Source of the DNA: an uncultured Collinsella sp.
GTDB lineage: Bacteria > Actinomycetota > Coriobacteriia > Coriobacteriales > Coriobacteriaceae
Assembly (NCBI GenBank): GCA_902464645.1
Contig: CABQKL010000059.1
Location: 1 to 12,608 of the forward strand
DNA length: 12,608 nt
Direction: 5' to 3'
The translations under genes were made by a program, and so were the position numbers. The notes beneath the pieces are model-generated. The model had not been told where the DNA came from and ran no database searches. It saw only the letters and a list, made by a program, of their open reading frames with translations. Positions 9,044-12,608 of the stretch are shown one piece after another. Each line of letters opens with the position of its first letter. Positions within the stretch are counted from its first letter, which is position 1.

Positions 9044-9763
9044 CTATCGCTTGGAGTTGACGCGGTAGTGGAAGATCTCGGGGTGTGTGCGAGTGTGCGT
9101 CACCTCAAACAAGATGCCATCCGAGGTGTACGACTGGCTCTCCATGACGGCAACGCAGTTGTATTTGCCGAGGTCAAGATAGCTGCAGTCCTCATCGTTG
9201 GCGAGCTCGACACTCACCGTACGACGGCTCGCCATCACTTTGACACCGCGCTTGTGCTCCAGATAGCCGTAAATAGAATCTGCCGCGATCTCGGGGGTCA
9301 GGCCCTTGGCGATCGACTCCAAAAAGTAGCCATGGTCTACTTGGCGCGCATTGCCGTTAAGGCTTCGGACGCGCACCACGCGAATCAACTGCTCACCTGT
9401 CTTAAATCCCAAGCGTCGAGAAAGTTGCTCGGTGCACACCAGATGTTCAAAAGACTTGACCTCGGTCGAAGCAACGGCATTGTTGCGTTTTGCGAACTCG
9501 CCAAACGACTCAACCTCTTCGAGTGCGCCCAACATGTCGGTTTCGCCCTTAAGCCAAATAACGCGCACGCCCTTGCCGTGTATGGGCTGCACAAACATCC
9601 CGTCGGCCAGCATGCTCAAAGCGCGGCGGACGGTATTGCGCGTGCAGCCAAATTCCGCGGTCAGCTCGGCTTCGGTTGGCAGCATCTCCTGAAACGCATA
9701 GGTCCCGTTAATGATGCGCGAGCGTATTTCTCGGTAGATTCCTTCGTATATCGCTTTTGGCAT
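9044..9763 (-). CDS. GntR-family transcriptional regulator, HutC/TreR-like with UTRA domain
   Basis: Sugar-responsive DNA-binding protein, most likely a repressor. It has 239 residues. The N-terminal winged helix-turn-helix (about 5-70) shows LPTEAELTAEFGCTRNTVRRALSMLADG and the wing IHGKGVRV. The C-terminal UTRA effector domain (about 90-235) has IRVVRVRSLNG, DHGYFLESIAKGLTPEIAADSIYGYLE and a closing FEVTHTRTHPEIFHYRV. The order and spacing recall B. subtilis TreR, whose effector is trehalose-6-phosphate, so a phosphorylated disaccharide effector is plausible but unproven. AGAGGTGA (9768-9775) supports the start. It is divergent from the PTS-phosphatase gene and upstream of the ABC operon on the same strand. 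GTNTANAC-type sites lie in all three promoter regions, including one over its own likely -35, which suggests autoregulation. Subfamily confidence is good; calling it treR would be overreach. Confidence 0.93.
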   Translation of the reverse strand: MPKAIYEGIYREIRSRIINGTYAFQEMLPTEAELTAEFGCTRNTVRRALSMLADGMFVQPIHGKGVRVIWLKGETDMLGALEEVESFGEFAKRNNAVASTEVKSFEHLVCTEQLSRRLGFKTGEQLIRVVRVRSLNGNARQVDHGYFLESIAKGLTPEIAADSIYGYLEHKRGVKVMASRRTVSVELANDEDCSYLDLGKYNCVAVMESQSYTSDGILFEVTHTRTHPEIFHYRVNSKR

Positions 9764-9796
9764 GACTTCACCTCTAATGAATATGTATGGCTAGGC

Positions 9797-9826
9797 AGCA
9801 TAGCATTTCTTAAAGTTGTTTAAACC
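9797..9826 (-). promoter_or_regulatory. Promoter of the regulator gene with overlapping GTTTAAAC operator
   Basis: On the minus strand TTTAAA (9819-9824) as -35 and TATGCT (9797-9802) as -10 are 16 bp apart. The palindrome GTTTAAAC (9818-9825), a perfect GTNTANAC match within TTGTTTAAAC, covers the -35. This supports autorepression. The -10 is only a moderate match. Confidence 0.5.
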
Positions 9827-9887
9827 GATTATCGGCAAAGCGACAGGATTTAACCGTTGACGGTTTCTGTCGCGCCCAAACCGGTTT
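9825..9887. promoter_or_regulatory. Cluster of short palindromes between regulator and PTS genes
   Basis: CCGATTATCGG (9825-9835), a bulged stem made from CGACAG (9841-9846) with CTGTCG (9867-9872) and AACCG (9852-9856) with CGGTT (9861-9865), and the perfect palindrome AAACCGGTTT (9878-9887) follow each other closely. AAACCGGTTT has the central CG typical of LacI-family operators. A second regulator may bind here; the sequence alone does not say which. Confidence 0.4.
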
Positions 9888-9924
9888 CGCTCAAAACTGC
9901 CGGTACGACAATCGTCTGGTCCTC

Positions 9925-9984
9925 TACAATGAATCCATTGTTTAAACGTTTCACCACGCGCAACGCGCCTCGATATACGGGAGG
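9925..9984 (+). promoter_or_regulatory. Probable promoter, operator and ribosome binding site of the PTS-phosphatase gene
   Basis: TACAAT (9925-9930) is a good -10; no convincing -35 precedes it. TTGTTTAAAC (9938-9947), holding the HutC-type palindrome GTTTAAAC (9940-9947), begins 8 bases downstream and would cover the transcription start, an ideal repressor position. GGGAGG (9979-9984) lies six bases before the ATG and fixes the start codon. Confidence 0.58.
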
Positions 9985-9990
9985 CAGAAC

Positions 9991-12444
9991 ATGCTGCAAA
10001 AAATCCAACGCTTTGGCGGGGCAATGTTCGCGCCCGCCATGTTGTTTTCCATATCGGGCCTTATGGTCGGCGTCTCCGCCCTCGCAACGTCTGCGGATAT
10101 CGTCGGCGACCTCGCCGTATACGGAACCCCTTGGTACGTTTTTTGGACTATCATTCAGCGCGGCTCGTGGACGGTCTTTAAGCGACTTCCGCTCCTTTTT
10201 GCCGTAGCGCTGCCCATCGGCCTTGCCCAAAAGCAACCGGCACGTTGTTGCCTCGAGGCGCTCGTGGCTTATTTTGCCTATTGCTTCTTTTTGAGCGAGA
10301 TCATCAAGCTAAGCGGAGACAACCTTGGACTTAAGTACCCGTCGTCTTTGACCCCCGCTAGCGGCATTACCATCATCGACGGCATCAAGACGCTCGACAC
10401 CGGCATTATCGGCCCGCTAGCGGTATCGGCAACCGTCGTCGCCATCCATGACCGCTTCTACGATGCCAAGGTCCCCGATTGGCTCGGCACCTTCTCGGGT
10501 TCCTCGCTGGTCTACCTCATCAGCTTTTTTGCCGTGTTCGCCCTTGCCGCCATCTCGGCCGCCATCGTGCCCTTCGTATACGCAGCGACCGAAACGCTGC
10601 GCCACGCACTTGTGGGCGTCGGCCCCCTCGGCGTGGGTATCTTTGCGTTTTTGGAGCGAGCACTCGAGCCCATGGGGCTGCACCACCTGCTCTACATGCC
10701 TATCTACTACGACAATTTAGTTATTAACGACGGTATCTACGCCACGTGGACCAATTTGCTCCCCATTCTCTCCCATAGCACGCGCCCCCTCAATGAGCTT
10801 GCGCCGTGGGCTGGTTTCACCGCCACCGGCTGGGTCAAGCTCTTTGGCCTTCCTGCCATCGCCGTTGCGTTCTACACCACCGCCAAGCCCGAACGCCGCG
10901 CTGGCCTCAAGGCCATCCTTCTGCCCGCCATCGTCGCTTCGGCGGTCTGCGGCGTCACCGAGCCGCTCGAGTTTCTCTTTATGTTCACCTATCCCGGGCT
11001 CTTTTTGCTCTATGCCGCCCTATCTTCCTGCCTCGCCATGGCTATGAACTTCTTTGGCGTCGTTGGCATCTTCTCGGGCGGCTTTATGGAAATGGCTGCC
11101 TTCAACTTTATCCCGCTCATGCGGGCGCATGCCGGCTCCTACCTTTTGGCACTCGGAATCGGACTCATCTTTAGCGTCATCTTCTTTCTGAGCTTTCGAG
11201 GTCTTATCCTGACCTTTGACCTTAAAACCCCGGGACGCGAGGACCATATCGCCAGCAACGCGGCGCTCTCACGCTTGACGGGAAACGACGTTGACGAAAA
11301 GCGCTCATCCAAAACCGGCGCTTCCGGCAACCAAGCCTCACAAGATCATCTCCTCGCCGAGCAGGTTGTGACGCTTCTGGGCGGCGTCTCCAACATTGCG
11401 GGCGCAACCAACTGCGCCACGCGTCTGCGCGTCGAAGTCGTGGATCCCTCCATCGTCGCGGACAATGCGACCTTTGTCGCAGCGGGTGCCAAAGGCCTCA
11501 TCGTCACCGGCAAGACCGCTCAGGTAATCATCGGCATCTCGGTACCCCGCGTCAAAGAACACTTTGATCAGATTATGGGACTCGAACCGGGTTTTGCATT
11601 CGCCGCCTCGCCTTTTCATGCCGGCGATGGCGCCAAAAAGTATGGCAATGTCTGCTTCTTCGACATCGACGGTACGCTCGCCTGGCAAGATCCCAAACTT
11701 GCCCAAGAGCTCCCCGAGGGCGAGCGAGATCTTTCCCCCTATCCCAACGAGACGGTTGCACAGGCAATTCGCACGTTTGTCGCCAACGGCAACAAAGCTT
11801 TTATCTGTACGGGGCGCACCCTCAGCTGCATCCATCCCAAGCTGCTCGAACTGCCGTGGGCAGGCGTCGTGTGCCTCGCGGGCGGTTACGCCGAACTCGA
11901 GGGGCGCGTCGTGCGAAACGCTGCCATAAGCCCCGGCATGTTACAGCGCCTCGCCCCCTATCTCGAGCAATCGGGCGAGGTCATTCGCTTTGAGGGCATC
12001 GATCGCGTCGTGCGCATGAGTGCAGATGCCCCCGAGACGTACGGATACGCACGCACCGTGGGCGACGCCGTCACGCAACTTGAGCACTACAACGCCTATA
12101 AAATTCTTATGTCCACACCACTTGCCAACCGCATCGCCCAAGATGAAGAGCTTGGACCTCTGCTCTGCCTCAACGAGCTCGAGCTCGAGGTCACAGAAAT
12201 CTCGCCGCGCGAGTGCACCAAACGGGCCGGAATCAAGGCTGTGCTTGACGCCCTGGGACCAGACCACGGCACCGTATATGGCATTGGCGACGCGAGCAAC
12301 GACATCGCCCTCATGGAGGCGGTCGATGTTGGCATCGCCATGGGCAACGCGCCGGACTTCCTCAAGGAAAAGGCCGACTACGTAACCGACAGCTTCGACC
12401 ACGACGGCGTCGTCACCGCGCTCGAACACTTTGGGCTTATCTAG
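9991..12444 (+). CDS. PTS sugar transporter EIICB (MalX/GlvC-like) fused to a HAD-superfamily phosphatase
   Basis: A single 817-residue protein. Residues 1-410 form the membrane EIIC domain of the glucose/alpha-glucoside PTS family, with about ten hydrophobic segments, MGLHHLLYMPIYY near 228-240 and the conserved GVTEPLEFLFMF at 321-332. LKTPGRE (411-417) and a hydrophilic linker lead to EIIB (about 452-530), with phosphorylatable Cys475 in NCATRLR. A C-terminal HAD type IIB (Cof-like) domain (about 551-817) has motif I FFDIDGTL with Asp558 and Asp560, motif II CTGR with Thr607, a catalytic lysine candidate Lys744, and motif IV GIGDASND with Asp767 and Asp771. No EIIA domain is present, so phosphate must come from a separate EIIA. 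All expected catalytic residues are present, so the phosphatase should be active. The substrate is probably an alpha-glucoside or glucose, and the phosphatase target may be the same imported sugar phosphate. A strong ribosome binding site and divergent TreR-like regulator support the call. Confidence 0.92.
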   Translation: MLQKIQRFGGAMFAPAMLFSISGLMVGVSALATSADIVGDLAVYGTPWYVFWTIIQRGSWTVFKRLPLLFAVALPIGLAQKQPARCCLEALVAYFAYCFFLSEIIKLSGDNLGLKYPSSLTPASGITIIDGIKTLDTGIIGPLAVSATVVAIHDRFYDAKVPDWLGTFSGSSLVYLISFFAVFALAAISAAIVPFVYAATETLRHALVGVGPLGVGIFAFLERALEPMGLHHLLYMPIYYDNLVINDGIYATWTNLLPILSHSTRPLNELAPWAGFTATGWVKLFGLPAIAVAFYTTAKPERRAGLKAILLPAIVASAVCGVTEPLEFLFMFTYPGLFLLYAALSSCLAMAMNFFGVVGIFSGGFMEMAAFNFIPLMRAHAGSYLLALGIGLIFSVIFFLSFRGLILTFDLKTPGREDHIASNAALSRLTGNDVDEKRSSKTGASGNQASQDHLLAEQVVTLLGGVSNIAGATNCATRLRVEVVDPSIVADNATFVAAGAKGLIVTGKTAQVIIGISVPRVKEHFDQIMGLEPGFAFAASPFHAGDGAKKYGNVCFFDIDGTLAWQDPKLAQELPEGERDLSPYPNETVAQAIRTFVANGNKAFICTGRTLSCIHPKLLELPWAGVVCLAGGYAELEGRVVRNAAISPGMLQRLAPYLEQSGEVIRFEGIDRVVRMSADAPETYGYARTVGDAVTQLEHYNAYKILMSTPLANRIAQDEELGPLLCLNELELEVTEISPRECTKRAGIKAVLDALGPDHGTVYGIGDASNDIALMEAVDVGIAMGNAPDFLKEKADYVTDSFDHDGVVTALEHFGLI

Positions 12445-12560
12445 CCGAGCCCCTTGCCGCGTTTGCGACCGCAAGACTCAATCGTCTTCAACCGCCGCGC
12501 TCGACGCCCCAATGTGGCAATATGTAGTCTGCATAATGCAACGGTGCAACCTAAGAAAGA
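12445..12560. other. Short intergenic stretch with a possible promoter
   Basis: No convincing terminator follows the PTS-phosphatase gene here. AAGAC/GTCTT (12473-12477 with 12484-12488) could form only a weak stem without a T-tract. CATAAT (12532-12537), inside the 11-bp palindrome TGCATAATGCA (12530-12540), could be a -10 for the gene that follows, but no -35 is evident. Confidence 0.3.
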
Positions 12561-12608
12561 ATGCGAGAACCCGTGTCCAGTCCGTTTACCAGCTTTTTAG
12601 CCCAGCAC
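12561..12608 (+). CDS. Possible start of a further gene, cut by the window end
   Basis: An ATG at 12561 opens a frame of 16 codons (MREPVSSPFTSFLAQH) that runs off the window. A GTG at 12573 is in the same frame. A purine run (AAGAAAGA, 12553-12560) abuts the ATG, while GAGAA (12565-12569) could serve the GTG. Too little is visible to name a product, and the frame could be chance. Confidence 0.3.
   Translation, partial: MREPVSSPFTSFLAQH

Noticed and set aside
9044..9763. Naming the regulator treR
   Set aside because: The UTRA domain and site type resemble TreR, but no trehalose-6-phosphate hydrolase gene is in the window and the PTS looks more like MalX/GlvC.
11575..12444. Separate internal start for the phosphatase domain
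   Set aside because: An in-frame ATG exists at 11575, but no ribosome binding site precedes it and the frame is continuous from the EIIB domain.

Overview
The window is about 12.6 kb of GC-rich DNA with tightly packed carbohydrate genes. It carries alpha-glucan enzymes, a Tat-type lipoprotein sugar-binding protein with an MsmK-like ATPase, and a MalX-like PTS permease. This suits a gut actinobacterium of the Coriobacteriia, with Collinsella as my best guess. That assignment is inferred from gene style and composition; no rRNA or marker gene is present.

Layout. (1) 1-3975, plus strand: malQ (4-alpha-glucanotransferase) and glgP (alpha-glucan phosphorylase), with a hairpin terminator after each. 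(2) 3976-4371: a gene-free stretch holding six copies of a 15-bp repeat in alternating orientation every 40-41 bp, then the terminator of the converging operon. (3) 8737-4372, minus strand: a four-gene ABC sugar importer in the order binding lipoprotein, permease, permease, ATPase, with GC-rich hairpins in its leader and between cistrons. (4) 9763-9044, minus strand: a GntR/HutC-type (TreR-like) repressor with its own terminator. (5) 9991-12444, plus strand, divergent from the repressor: one 817-residue protein joining PTS EIIC, EIIB and a HAD-type phosphatase. (6) 12561-end: the possible start of another gene.

How they fit together. The ABC importer would bring in unphosphorylated oligosaccharides. 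MalQ and GlgP would convert alpha-1,4-glucans to glucose and glucose-1-phosphate. The PTS protein would import and phosphorylate a sugar, probably an alpha-glucoside or glucose, and its fused phosphatase could remove a sugar phosphate again. Sites matching the HutC-type consensus GTNTANAC lie in front of the ABC operon, the repressor and the PTS gene. The repressor may therefore control both uptake routes. The substrates are inferred, not shown.

The points most worth a second look are the EIICB-phosphatase fusion, the alternating repeat array, the shared operator set, and the paired hairpin/ribosome-binding-site modules inside the ABC operon.
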